Below, one piece after another: positions 9,432-18,975 of a DNA stretch of 64,000 nucleotides; the stretch's first letter is position 1, and each line of letters begins with the position of its first letter. The position numbers and the translations under genes were made by a program. The notes beneath the pieces were generated by a model. That model was not told the DNA's origin. It made no database searches and saw nothing but the letters and a program-made list of their open reading frames with translations. The stretch is from Alicyclobacillaceae bacterium (GTDB taxonomy: Bacteria; Bacillota; Bacilli; Kyrpidiales; Kyrpidiaceae), in assembly GCA_029961045.1 (NCBI GenBank), contig JASBVN010000020.1, positions 1 through 64,000 on the forward strand, written 5' to 3'.

Positions 9432-10220
9432 GTGGACGTTTGGTTGATCATGGTGACGGTCGGCTTTCTCGCCAGCTTGATCGGGTCCCTGGTGGGACTG
9501 GGAGGCGGCTTTTTGATCGTCCCGACCCTGGTGACCCTGTTTCATTACGAGCCCCGGCTGGTCGCCGGCACGACCCTCGCCGTCATCGTCGCGACATCCG
9601 TTTCGAGCGTGATCGCTTACGCGAAGCAAAAAAATACCGATTTTCAAAGCGGCACTCTGTTTGCCCTGGCCTCCGTCCCCGGAGCCGTCTGGGGAGCCGC
9701 CCACACCTCGTTTTTACAGAACCGCCTTTTTTTCATCTTGTTCGGCCTCAACATGCTGCTGATTGCCTTGTTGCTCCTGTTCCGGCCCCAGCAGCGCGTA
9801 CGGCTCCCGCTTCCGGCGACTTTGAAGCGTCAGTTCCGGGGAGCCGGGGGAGCGGAAATTCGCTATGCGTACAACTTGCCCTTTGCCCTGGTGATCTCTT
9901 TCGGGGTGGGGATCTTGGGGGGATTGCTCGGCATCGGTGGGGGATCGATGATGGTGCCGACCATGACGATTTTCTTGAATTTCCCTCCTCACGTCGCCGT
10001 AGCCACCTCCATGTACACCATTTTCCTCACCTCCGTCGCCGCCGCCGGAACCCATACCGTGTTGGGGAACATCCTGTGGGGACACGCCGCATGGCTCTCT
10101 GTGGGCGCCCTGGCCGGGGCCCAGGTCGGTCCCCGGCTCGCCCGGCACCTGTCGAGCATCTGGCTCGTCCGCGCCTTCAGCATCGTATTGATCCTCGTCG
10201 CCGTCCAAATGATGTTTTAA
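9432..10220 (+). CDS. TauE/SafE-family sulfite/anion permease
   Basis: A 262-residue membrane protein with the two TauE/SafE half-repeats. Each half starts with a glycine-rich motif: GSLVGLGGGFLIVPTL near residue 20 and GGLLGIGGGSMMVPTM near 165. About eight transmembrane segments are visible. Members move sulfite, sulfoacetate or related anions; the substrate is not shown here. GTG at 9432 follows GAAGGAG with good spacing. A weak -10 (TATAAT, 9376-9381) lies upstream. It is divergent from the sucrose operon, and its stop codon overlaps that of the convergent sugar kinase. It is distinct from the TauE of the cst operon at 32745. Confidence 0.9.
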   Translation: MDVWLIMVTVGFLASLIGSLVGLGGGFLIVPTLVTLFHYEPRLVAGTTLAVIVATSVSSVIAYAKQKNTDFQSGTLFALASVPGAVWGAAHTSFLQNRLFFILFGLNMLLIALLLLFRPQQRVRLPLPATLKRQFRGAGGAEIRYAYNLPFALVISFGVGILGGLLGIGGGSMMVPTMTIFLNFPPHVAVATSMYTIFLTSVAAAGTHTVLGNILWGHAAWLSVGALAGAQVGPRLARHLSSIWLVRAFSIVLILVAVQMMF

Positions 10221-11218
10221 AGGAGAGCCTCCACTTCTTCCAGAGACGGCAACGCATCCATCGCCCCGCGCCGGGTCGTCGCCAGCGCCGCCGCCCGCAC
10301 GGCGAATTCCGCCGCCTCGCGCAATGTGTCCTCCTCCGCCAAGCCCGGCGGCCCGCCCTTCTCGGCCCGGGCCCGGTGCAACAAAGCGTAATAAAAAGCG
10401 CCGAGAAAGGCGTCCCCTGCCCCCGTCGTGTCCACCGGCCGCACCGGATAGGCGGGAACCCGCACCTCGATCCTTTCGTCCCGCCCTTGCGACGGCTCCC
10501 AAGCCGAAAGAAAACACCCGTCCCGGTCCAGTGTCACGACGACCAGCCGCACTCCCTTCTCATGCCAAAATCCGGCGCCTCTCCGGAGATCGTCCGTCTC
10601 CGCAAACAGTTCCAGCTCTTCCCTGTTCACTTTGATCATGTCGACCCGCTCCGCCAACCGTTCCGTCTGCTCCCGGGCCGTTCGGACATCCGGCCAAAGA
10701 CCGGGCCGCCAATTCACGTCGAACGAGACGGCCGCACCGGCCTCCCGGGCCGCCGCAGCCGCCTCGAACAGGGCTTCGCGGCTCGGCGACTCCGTAAGCC
10801 CCAGGGATCCCAGGTGGACGATCCGGCTCCCGGCGAGCCGTTCCCGGGGCAGGTCCTCCGGGCGCAACCGGGTGTCCGCCCCGGGCTCGCGGTAAAACAC
10901 AAAACTGCGCTCCCCGTCCGCACGCCGGGCGACAAAAGCCAAAGCGGTTTTCGCCTCGCCGGTGCGCCGCACATCCGCCGTGTCCACTCCGAACCGCCGC
11001 AATTCCGCCACCAGGAAGTCCCCAAAAGGGTCGGCTCCGACCGTCCCTACAAAGGCGCTGCGCCCTCCCAGGCGGGCAAAGGCCGCCGCCACGTTGGCCG
11101 GGGCTCCTCCCGCCCGTTTTTCAAATGTCCTCGCCGAAGCCACGTCCGCATCGACATCCAGAGACACCCAGTCCACCAAGACTTCTCCAACAGCCGTCAG
11201 TTGAATACGCCTGTCCAT
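10217..11218 (-). CDS. PfkB-family sugar kinase (fructokinase-like)
   Basis: A 333-residue ribokinase-fold kinase. The first PfkB signature is in KRAGGAPANVAAAFARLGG near residue 35, and the second, with the catalytic Asp, is DTTGAGDAFLGAFYYALL near 265. It likely phosphorylates fructose, 2-keto-3-deoxygluconate or a related hexose. ATG at 11218 follows AGGTGAGG. It is the last gene of a minus-strand group with a Zn-dependent dehydrogenase (3 nt gap) and a broken beta-mannosidase. That suggests mannoside or polyol use: glycosidase, then oxidation, then phosphorylation. The stop overlaps that of the convergent TauE gene. Confidence 0.9.
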   Translation of the reverse strand: MDRRIQLTAVGEVLVDWVSLDVDADVASARTFEKRAGGAPANVAAAFARLGGRSAFVGTVGADPFGDFLVAELRRFGVDTADVRRTGEAKTALAFVARRADGERSFVFYREPGADTRLRPEDLPRERLAGSRIVHLGSLGLTESPSREALFEAAAAAREAGAAVSFDVNWRPGLWPDVRTAREQTERLAERVDMIKVNREELELFAETDDLRRGAGFWHEKGVRLVVVTLDRDGCFLSAWEPSQGRDERIEVRVPAYPVRPVDTTGAGDAFLGAFYYALLHRARAEKGGPPGLAEEDTLREAAEFAVRAAALATTRRGAMDALPSLEEVEALL

Positions 11219-11220
11219 CG

Positions 11221-12228
11221 TCAAAACCTCACCTGAACTTTGAGGAGCGCCGGGGATTTGGGCTTGGCGAGGAATTCGGGCAGCTCTTCCAAGGACAGGG
11301 TTTTCGACAGGAGCGGTTTGACCTGAATCCGCCCTTCCCGGATCCACCGCAGAGCCGGGAGATAGGTGTGATTCACCGCCATGCTCCCGATGAGCATCCA
11401 GTCCTTGTGATACAGTTCAAAGGGACTGAGCGAGACGGTCGCATGTTTCGGAGCCACGCCAAACTGCAGGAACTTGCCGGTCGGCCCGAGGAAACGAAAG
11501 GCCCGCTCGATGACGGCCGGCACTCCCGTGGCATCCACCACCACGTCAAACCCGCGGGAATTCGCTCCCGTTCCCAATTCTTCCTCCACCCGGCCGGCCA
11601 TCACCGTTTTCGTCGCCCCAAAGCGGCGGGCCAGCTCCAGTTTTCCGGGATCCACATCCACTACGACCAATTCCGACGCTCCGGCATGAACGAGGGCCTG
11701 AACCAATTGTTGCCCCATCGCCCCGGCTCCAAAGACCAACACCCGGTCGGCGGGCCGCAGTTGCAACCGGTTCATCCCGTGGACCACGCAGGCCACCGGT
11801 TCGATAAACGCCGCCTCTTCGAAGGTCATGGAATCGGGAATCGGAAAGGCGTTGGCCGCCGGCACCTTCACCCGTTCCGCCAGTCCCCCGGGCACCGTCG
11901 TGCCGATCCCTCCCCAATTTTCACAATGATTTCCCCTGTCGGTGAGACAAAACTCGCAATGACCGCAAAACAAAGAGGGGTCCACCGCCACCCGGTCCCC
12001 CGGGCGCAGAGAAGTCACCTCCGGCCCTACCGCATCCACCACTCCGGCAAACTCATGGCCGGGAATGATCGGATAGCCGCCGAGGGAGTCCCCTTCGAAG
12101 ATGTGAAAGTCGGTTCCACAAATCCCCACCGCCTTCACGGCCACCACCACCTCCCCGGGCCCCGGGACCGGATCGGGAACATCCTCCACCGACGCCCGGC
12201 GAGGTCCGTGAATCACCAGCGCTTTCAT
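11221..12228 (-). CDS. Zinc-dependent medium-chain alcohol/polyol dehydrogenase
   Basis: A 335-residue MDR enzyme. Catalytic-zinc ligands lie in GICGTDFH (Cys near residue 38) and GHEFAG (His and Glu near 60). Four structural-zinc cysteines lie in FCGHCEFCLTDRGNHC, and the NAD-binding GAGAMGQ is near 165. Overall it is like sorbitol, L-threonine or 2,3-butanediol dehydrogenases. With a PfkB kinase downstream and a beta-mannosidase upstream (4 nt apart), a sugar-alcohol substrate such as mannitol or sorbitol is the likeliest. The ATG start at 12228 follows GAGGGG. Confidence 0.9.
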   Translation of the reverse strand: MKALVIHGPRRASVEDVPDPVPGPGEVVVAVKAVGICGTDFHIFEGDSLGGYPIIPGHEFAGVVDAVGPEVTSLRPGDRVAVDPSLFCGHCEFCLTDRGNHCENWGGIGTTVPGGLAERVKVPAANAFPIPDSMTFEEAAFIEPVACVVHGMNRLQLRPADRVLVFGAGAMGQQLVQALVHAGASELVVVDVDPGKLELARRFGATKTVMAGRVEEELGTGANSRGFDVVVDATGVPAVIERAFRFLGPTGKFLQFGVAPKHATVSLSPFELYHKDWMLIGSMAVNHTYLPALRWIREGRIQVKPLLSKTLSLEELPEFLAKPKSPALLKVQVRF

Positions 12229-12232
12229 CCCC

Positions 12233-14782
12233 TCACCCCCTGGGATCTCCTGATTTGCCCGCCGCCGCCTTGCCGTTGAGACACCTCACCGCGACCCGGT
12301 CCAAGGGCTCCGGAGAGTCCCCGGGCCCCGGCCACACCCGCACCGTTCGGCTCGTCCGGGCAGGCAGATCGAAAAAATTATCCTCAAAAACGACCGGTCG
12401 CCCCGGCACCTCCAACACCACCATCCGGGCATGGCCGTCGCTTTCCACCCGAACCGCCCGCCCTCCCTCGTCGACCTCCACCCGCAACCGGACTTCCGGG
12501 AGCCGCATGTCCTTTTGATCGCACAGGTACACGAAACGGTCGGGCGTCTTGCCGTGAAGGGATCGCAAGACCACGAACACCTCCCGGCTGTCCGCGCCGC
12601 CGAGCAGGTCCCGGCGCGATCCCCTGGCCACCGCCCGGCGACCGCCCGGCGCCGCCTCGACCGGCCATTGCTCCGTCCGGAGAACCCGTCCGTAAAAATC
12701 CCTTACCTCCAAGAGGACCACGTCGGTCAGGAATTCCCGCCCGTCCCACACCGCCCAGAGGACCCAATTCTCTCCGTCCTCTTCGAGGGTGAGGAGATAA
12801 GGGTGGAAAAATCGCCTGGCGTAATAATAGGCAGCTTTGGGCAATCCTTCATAATCAATGATACTCCAACTGGTTCCCGGCCAACAGTCGTTGAGCTGCC
12901 AGATCAGCGCTCCTGACGTGGCCATTTTCCTCCGCCGGTAATGTTCCGCCCCGAGGCGCAACCCCTCCGCCTGGGTGAGCATCGAAAACAACAGGTACTG
13001 CTCGGCATCCTCCGGCACCCCCGTATACCCGGCCATGAGCAGCGTGCCCTTTTCCGGGTGGGCGTCCTTGTTCCGGTAAGCCAGCTCCCGACCGCCCCAA
13101 ACCAGTTTTCCTTCGGGCACCCACCGTTCCAATGTGTAGCGGTTGGCCGCGGCGTGCATCCCGAACTCGCTGATAAACCGCGCCGTATCCCGTAGATAGT
13201 GGCGAAAGGACACCCCCTCCTCCGTCCGATCGACCCGCTCCGGCTCACCAAACCGCCGGGGATACACCTGACCGTGCCACACCTGCTAGTTGTGCCGGTC
13301 TCCCTCTTCGGCGCTGTTGTAATCGTCGCCCCCGTACGGAGAACTGGGCCAATAGGGGCGAGAAGGATCGAGACGGCTCAAAATCCCGGGAATCAAGTCC
13401 CGATAAATGCGCTCCCCATAAAAGGGCGCCGCCAACCGGCCGCTGGATACCATCATTTCCCAAATCCAATCGTTTTCATTGTTGCCGCACCACAGCGCCA
13501 AGGAGGGATGGCACCGGAGCCGCCGGACGACCGCCTCCACCTCTTCCTCGACGTTTTTCATAAAATCCCGGTTGAAATCCGGGTACAAAGCGCAGGCAAA
13601 CATGAAATCTTGCCAAACGAGAATTCCCAGACGGTCGCAAGTGGCGTAAAACACTTCCTTTTCATAGAGTCCCCCGCCCCACACCCGCAACATGTTCATC
13701 CCGGCATCCCGGGCCATCTCCAGCAGGCGGAGATATCGCGGGTCCTCCAACCGCCCGGGAAATTGATCGAGGGGAATCCAGTTGGCCCCCTTGGCAAAGA
13801 GCGGCCATCCGTTGAGCACGAATGTAAAGCGAGGCTCCCCGTTCTCTTCGAGGCGCAACTCGACCGTACGCAATCCCAACGGCTGTTCCTTTTGGTCCCA
13901 AATCTCCCCGTCCACTTCCAACCGAACCTCGAGGCGATACAAATAGGGCTCGCCGAGATCATGGGTCCACCAGAGCTTGGGAGAATCCACCTCAAGGTCC
14001 CCGGCGGCATGCCCGTCGTGCAACGGCCACCGTCCCGCCGCCACCTGCTCGTTCCCGTCCAAGATCCCGACCCGGACGGCCGCATTCCGTCCGGCCGGTT
14101 GCCGGCCCCAGGTCTCCACCTCGACGCGAACCCGGGCCGTTTTGGGACCGATGGAGAGGGTCTGCGGAAACACCGAACCGAGGCGCATTCCTCTGTGGCG
14201 CACCAGGCGCACGGGTTGCCAGATGCCGCAGGGCACGATCCGCGGCGCCCAATCCCAGCCGAAATGCATTTGGGCTTTTCGGACCCACACCCGTTCCGGG
14301 CTGAAGGCGGACCACAACGTCAGATCTTTGTCCCGCACAAAGGCCTGTACCGGGGACAATTTTACAGCCGCCACATTTTCGCCGTCGACCAACTCGCGGG
14401 TGACGTCAAAAACTGCCGGGACAAACATATTGGCATGCCGGCCCAGTTCCCGGCCGTTCAGGTACACCGCGGCAAAGGTGTCCAAACCCTCGAAAATCAA
14501 TTCCACCGTCTCCCCGGACTCGAGTGAGCCCTTGTCGAACTGAAACCGGCACCGGTACCACCATTCCTTTTCTTCCACCCACCGGCACCGTTGATCGTTG
14601 TGCCCGTAGAAAGGATGGGGGATGATGCCCGCCTCGAGGAGAGTCGTGTGCACATCCCCCGGAACTTCGGCCGCAAGCCAAAAATGATCGCTGAAATCCG
14701 GCCGGGCCGCATCCAAGTCCCGGATTGTTCCGGGATCGAATCCTTGAAGACGCCAGCCGGTCAACTCCATTTCCCACGCCAT
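12233..14782 (-). pseudogene. Beta-mannosidase (GH2) interrupted by one in-frame amber codon
   Basis: The frame is continuous over 849 codons, the usual length for beta-mannosidase, apart from TAG at 13286-13288 (codon 499). Jelly-roll and Ig domains lie in the first half, and the GH2 TIM barrel follows. The acid/base Glu is in CGNNEND (residue 436) and the nucleophile Glu in FISEFGMHA (residue 539). The stop falls between them, in GDRHN-stop-QVWHG. Relatives carry tryptophan there (GD-x-H-x-W-x-VWHG), so one TGG-to-TAG change explains it. The truncated product lacks the nucleophile. ATG at 14782 follows GAGGTTGGGGGG. It is either a recent pseudogene or a sequencing error; the downstream kinase and dehydrogenase are intact. 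Confidence 0.88.
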
Positions 14783-14960
14783 CGCGTTCCCCCCAACCTC
14801 TACATCCAGACGCCGGCGCACAAACGGAAAACCCAACAGAAAAACGCGAATCCGGCCCCGTGCCGAAGCTCGCCGAGAGCTCCGAAGGATCGCCGGAGCC
14901 GGATTCTGCTCCTTTTTGGATGTTTCGACAGAGAGCGGCCCGGGAACACCCGCACCCCCG

Positions 14961-16283
14961 TCAAACGCCCCGGGCGAACCGGGCCCGCCCGGTTCGGGCA
15001 AACCCGGCCATGCGGTCCGACAGCCGCTCAAATCCTTCGCGAATGCCCAGGGCCGACAGCCAGCGGCCGGGAATGGCGCGGGCGCCGTAAAACACCCCCG
15101 CCAAACCTCCGACCAGGGCACCGGTGGCGTCGGCCTCATACCCCCAATTCACCGCCGTTGTCACGGCCTGCTCAAAAGAATGGCTCGTCAGAAGGGCGTG
15201 TAGAGTCCAACGCAAACTATTGACCACATTCCGGTCGGGCACCGTCTCCAAAGCCAGGAAATCCACCGGCCGAAGCACGATCTCATACGGCGTTCCCCGG
15301 ACCCGGCGGCGGATCGAATCTTGCAGGCTCCATCCCGCCAGACCATCGCATGCGATTTGGGAATATAAGGCGCACGCCTCGGCCGCCGCCGGATGGAAGT
15401 GGGTCATTCGGGACTGGATCCGCGCCCAGTGATCCACCGCCGCCCGGTCCGGGTAATAAGCCAAGGCTACGGGCAACACCCGCGTGAGGCTGCCGTTTTC
15501 CCCGGATTGTCCCCCCAATTTGCGGTCGGCCCATTCGGCCGCAGCAAACCAATCGCCCGTCCGGTGGTACGCGTCGACGGCCGTCCGAACGGTCCGTTCG
15601 GCATCGGCGGGATCGGTCTCCAGCCAAGAAACGATCCGCCTGCCGATTTCCCGCACCGGATCCCCCGGCGAAGCCAGGATTCCCTCCGCCACGGCCGCAG
15701 CCAGGGTTGCAACGCCCGTGGTCTCTCCGGCCCGCAAACCGCTCGGCCCTCCGCCGACCATATCCCGGATGACGCCGTATCGCTCCCGGATCTGAAGGGG
15801 GGTGAGGCATTTGGCGGCGGCTCCGACCGCGTTTCCAACGGCCAGCCCCAAGAGCCCCCCGCGAATGCGCTCCCTCACCCCTGCCGGCTCCGGCGCTCGC
15901 ACCGGCGGGTCTTCTTCCTGCTCCTTCAGCACACCCACCCGTTCCAACTGTTTCTCCAGATATTCCAGGGGCGTTCCTTCCACCCCGGCATACCCGGCCT
16001 TGGTATAAGCATGGGTGGCATCCGGAAAAACATCGGCGAGGAGCCGCCGAATGCGCCGCCCCGAGGCATCGTTGTCCGTCAAAATCACCGGCTGACGGTT
16101 CCCCACCTGTTTGCGAAGGGCCATGAGCTTTTCGTGACTCGGAATCCCGTTGGTACAAAGGATCAACACGTCTTCCGGCACCAGTTTTCTCAGCCGAGCG
16201 CGGTCGTTCTTGCCCTCGACGAGTATCGCGAAGCCGGTTTCACTTTTGTACCGCCGCCTCTCCATCCTGTGACCGTCGTACAC
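14961..16283 (-). CDS. Toprim domain fused to an ADP-ribosylglycohydrolase-like domain
   Basis: The predicted 440-residue protein joins two domains. Residues 10-110 form a small Toprim module: glutamate in AILVEGKND and the DxD pair in ILTDNDASGRRIRRLL, as in RNase M5-like proteins. Residues 140-430 are an ADP-ribosylglycohydrolase fold: GGLLGLAVGNAVGAAA at the start and EADATGALVGGLAGVFYGA near the end. The metal ligands are altered: the usual TDDT reads ETTG, and GGDADT reads GYEADAT. Hydrolase activity is therefore doubtful. GTG at 16283 has GGAGG 10 nt upstream; ATG at 16265 is the alternative. It follows the aldo/keto reductase by 19 nt. The role is unknown; a nucleic-acid or ADP-ribose function is inference. 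Confidence 0.82.
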   Translation of the reverse strand: MYDGHRMERRRYKSETGFAILVEGKNDRARLRKLVPEDVLILCTNGIPSHEKLMALRKQVGNRQPVILTDNDASGRRIRRLLADVFPDATHAYTKAGYAGVEGTPLEYLEKQLERVGVLKEQEEDPPVRAPEPAGVRERIRGGLLGLAVGNAVGAAAKCLTPLQIRERYGVIRDMVGGGPSGLRAGETTGVATLAAAVAEGILASPGDPVREIGRRIVSWLETDPADAERTVRTAVDAYHRTGDWFAAAEWADRKLGGQSGENGSLTRVLPVALAYYPDRAAVDHWARIQSRMTHFHPAAAEACALYSQIACDGLAGWSLQDSIRRRVRGTPYEIVLRPVDFLALETVPDRNVVNSLRWTLHALLTSHSFEQAVTTAVNWGYEADATGALVGGLAGVFYGARAIPGRWLSALGIREGFERLSDRMAGFARTGRARFARGV

Positions 16284-16302
16284 CCCCGAGCGGCCTCCGT
16301 CT

Positions 16303-17133
16303 TCAAAAGTCGAAATGGTCCGGATCGGGCCCGACCCGCTCATTGCGATTCAACGCATCCAATCGGGCCACATCTTCCGGGGACAACGCAAAATCAAAAA
16401 TGTCCGCGTTTTCCCGGATTCGCTCTTCGCGAACCGATTTCGGAATGGTCACCACCCCGTGTTCGAGATCCCACCGCAAAATGATTTGGGCCGGCGTTTT
16501 CCCGTAGCGGCCGGCCAACTCCACGACCGTCGGGTGATCCAAAATCCGCCCCCGCATCAGAGGACTCCAGGCCTCCGGTTGAATCCCGTGTTTCCGGCAG
16601 AAGCGAAACAAATCCTCCTGCGTGAGGCGGGGATGATACTCCACCTGGTTGATCATCGGGACAATGCGGCAGTCTTTCATCAAGTCTTCAAGATGATGGA
16701 TTTGGAAATTACTCACCCCGATCGCCCGGACCCACCCGTCTTCGTAGAGTTTTTCGAGGGCCCTCCACGTTTCTCGGTATTTCCCCTTCACCGGCCAGTG
16801 GATCAAATAAAGATCGACATAATCCACCCCCAACTTCTTGCGGCTGGTCTCAAACGCCCGGAGGGTCGTCTCGTAGCCTTGGTCGGAGTTCCACACTTTT
16901 GTGGTGAGGAACACTTCTTCCCGGGGAATCCCGCTCTCCCGGACCGCCCGGCCCACTCCGGCCTCATTCTGATAAAAGGCGGCCGTATCGATGCTGCGGT
17001 AGCCGGCGGCGATCGCCGTCCTCACAGCCCCTTCCACTTCGCCGCCCTCCCGGGCCTTGTACACTCCCAATCCCAACCAGGGCATTTTGACACCGTTGTG
17101 CAGAGTGGCGCATTCCGAAATGTGCCGAATCAT
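16303..17133 (-). CDS. Aldo/keto reductase
   Basis: A 276-residue NADPH-dependent oxidoreductase of the 2,5-diketo-gluconate reductase type. The catalytic tetrad can be read: Asp in DTAAFY, Tyr in the same motif, Lys in TTKVW, and His in IHWPVKG. The C-terminal cofactor motif is TIPKSVREERIREN. ATG at 17133 follows GGGGGGATC. It follows the short-chain dehydrogenase gene by 58 nt and precedes the Toprim fusion gene, so these three may share a transcript. The natural carbonyl substrate is not evident. Confidence 0.93.
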   Translation of the reverse strand: MIRHISECATLHNGVKMPWLGLGVYKAREGGEVEGAVRTAIAAGYRSIDTAAFYQNEAGVGRAVRESGIPREEVFLTTKVWNSDQGYETTLRAFETSRKKLGVDYVDLYLIHWPVKGKYRETWRALEKLYEDGWVRAIGVSNFQIHHLEDLMKDCRIVPMINQVEYHPRLTQEDLFRFCRKHGIQPEAWSPLMRGRILDHPTVVELAGRYGKTPAQIILRWDLEHGVVTIPKSVREERIRENADIFDFALSPEDVARLDALNRNERVGPDPDHFDF

Positions 17134-17191
17134 TTCGATCCCCCCGTCCGGCGGGAGGTCCGGTGGCCGGACCTCCGGAATGGAGCTTCCG

Positions 17192-17923
17192 CTATGTACG
17201 CTGTTCGGTGGGCCGGACGACGATTTCATTGACGTCCACGTGAGGCGGGCGGCTTACGGCGTACACCACCGCTTCGGCGATGTCCCCGGCCTGCAGGGGA
17301 ACGAGGGTCCGGGCCGCCATTTCCCGGCGAACGTCCTCGTCGGTAATGTGATCGGCCAGTTCCGTTCGGACGATGCCCGGTGAGATCACCGTCACCCGGA
17401 TGCGGTAGGGCGTCAATTCCTGTCGCAACCCTTCCGAGAGAGCCCGCACGGCGAATTTCGTTCCGCAGTACACCGCGCCGGCGGGAAAAACCCGGTGACC
17501 GGCTACCGAAGCCACATTGACGATGTGCCCGCTCCGGCGCTCTTTCATATGGGGGAGTACGGCAGCAATCCCGTACAAAACGCCTTTGAGGTTGACGTCG
17601 ATCATCCGATCCCATTCGTCCACATGCAGCTTTTCCATGTAGGACAACAACATGACGCCGGCATTGTTGACCAGGACGTCCAGACGCCCGTACCGTTCCA
17701 CAATTTCGTCGACCAACCGTTGAAATCCTCCGCGGTCGGTCACGTCCAGTTGAGCCGGAGCCACCGCTCCCTCCGTCCGGGCCGACAGGGCTTCCAGCCG
17801 GTCCAGGCGGCGGGCGGCCGCCACTACGGTCGCCCCTTCCCGGGCTAGGGCCTCCGCCACGGCCTCTCCGATTCCGCTGCTGGCTCCCGTCACGAGAGCC
17901 ACCATCCCCTTGAGCATGGCCAT
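17192..17923 (-). CDS. Short-chain dehydrogenase/reductase
   Basis: A 243-residue classical SDR. The NAD(P)-binding motif is TGASSGIG near residue 13, the NNAG motif is in VLVNNAGVM, and the catalytic Tyr and Lys are in YCGTKFA (YxxxK). The C-terminal part resembles YdfG-like 3-hydroxy acid dehydrogenases and other NADP-dependent SDRs of broad range. ATG at 17923 follows AAAGGACGGGG. A possible extended -10 promoter lies upstream at 17957-17965. The substrate is not evident. Confidence 0.92.
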   Translation of the reverse strand: MAMLKGMVALVTGASSGIGEAVAEALAREGATVVAAARRLDRLEALSARTEGAVAPAQLDVTDRGGFQRLVDEIVERYGRLDVLVNNAGVMLLSYMEKLHVDEWDRMIDVNLKGVLYGIAAVLPHMKERRSGHIVNVASVAGHRVFPAGAVYCGTKFAVRALSEGLRQELTPYRIRVTVISPGIVRTELADHITDEDVRREMAARTLVPLQAGDIAEAVVYAVSRPPHVDVNEIVVRPTEQRT

Positions 17924-17956
17924 CCCCGTCCTTTCCGCAGTATCCGTGATGAGTTC

Positions 17957-17965
17957 AGTATAACA
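17957..17965 (-). promoter_or_regulatory. Possible extended -10 promoter upstream of the SDR gene
   Basis: On the minus strand TGTTATACT reads as TG-N-TATACT about 35 nt before the SDR start. No good -35 element is seen at 16-18 nt. Confidence 0.4.
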
Positions 17966-18023
17966 CGGATCGAGCCGCCCGGCGGTAACCGACCGGATTC
18001 CGTCTCCGCATCCGGCCACCGAC

Positions 18024-18761
18024 TTATTCATGTTGGCCGCCCCGCAAAGCCCGAAGCACCTCTACTTCCAGCCCCAACTGCCGCGCCAGAACCGCCCCGC
18101 CGTCGCCCGCGTACGCCAAGGGCAAGAGTTCTTCGAGGGCCTTTTCCAGCGGCTGGCCGAGGCGCAGGCGAAGCTGGAGAAACTCCCGCAGCATCCACCT
18201 CACTCCGAAGGGAATGTCCAGTTGCTCCAAAGCGGTGTCGATGCCGGGCCGCGATCCGACGACCAGCCGCTGGGCCCCGAGGATCCGGAGTACGAGGTCC
18301 CGCACCTCCTCTTTCCGGCGCTGCTCCAGGCGCACCGCGACGTATTCGTACACCAGAGCCTCCACCAACTGGACCATTTCCCGCCGGACATCCTGGGTGT
18401 CCTTCACAATCCCGAAGATCGGGCGGTCCACCGCCTGTTTGAACGCCCGCTCCACACCGTCTTCGGACATTTGGGTCAGAACCAAATTGACGCGGCTCCC
18501 GTGCAAAGTTTCGATGTGGTGCAGCAGGCCCGCCAGACCCGCCGCAAGAGCGGGATTGCCGGAACACAGGAGAAACAGCCGGTCTGCCCGGTCGATGGGT
18601 GTTAAATTTAAAGTTCTCAAAGAATCAGACAGATCAACCAATTCCACATCCTTGTGAATTTGGGCCACTCCGGAAAATCGCTCGGTCCAAATCGCTTCCA
18701 CCGTGCGAAGGAATTCCGATAGATCGGGATAGGTCACCGACGCAAACGCAAAAGTCGTCAT
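18024..18761 (-). CDS. Hypothetical protein with a CpaE/ParA-like central region
   Basis: A 245-residue protein that I do not recognise. ATG at 18761 follows GGAGGGGGAGG. Residues 60-130 ([20 protein letters not shown], then [20 protein letters not shown] and IFGIVKDTQ) resemble the C-terminal part of CpaE/MinD-type ATPases. No Walker A motif is present. The second half is helical and rich in Leu, Arg and Glu, with [16 protein letters not shown]. It is neither secreted nor membrane-bound by sequence. It lies between an SDR gene and a divergent cell-wall hydrolase. A role in localisation or pilus assembly is only a guess. Confidence 0.6.
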   Translation of the reverse strand: MTTFAFASVTYPDLSEFLRTVEAIWTERFSGVAQIHKDVELVDLSDSLRTLNLTPIDRADRLFLLCSGNPALAAGLAGLLHHIETLHGSRVNLVLTQMSEDGVERAFKQAVDRPIFGIVKDTQDVRREMVQLVEALVYEYVAVRLEQRRKEEVRDLVLRILGAQRLVVGSRPGIDTALEQLDIPFGVRWMLREFLQLRLRLGQPLEKALEELLPLAYAGDGGAVLARQLGLEVEVLRALRGGQHE

Positions 18762-18975
18762 CCTCCCCCTCCATTCTCCTCCACTTCCCGGCCCCGCTTC
18801 CTACCGGCGCTTTGTCTATCCAGTTTGACACGAGCAGGGCCTTTCTTACAAGAGGAAAATTCCCTCTGTTACGGCCAGGAATCCGCGGCACCGGCGACGA
18901 ATCTACGAAACGAGGATTGATGTCGGCATGTGCGGCAGAAACCCACTCCAATTTCTCGGAAGCGAGGCATGGCCT

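Noticed and set aside
13286..13288. TAG in the mannosidase as a pyrrolysine codon
   Set aside because: The position is a Trp in the family, TGG to TAG is one change, and no pyl genes or methanogen-like context are seen.
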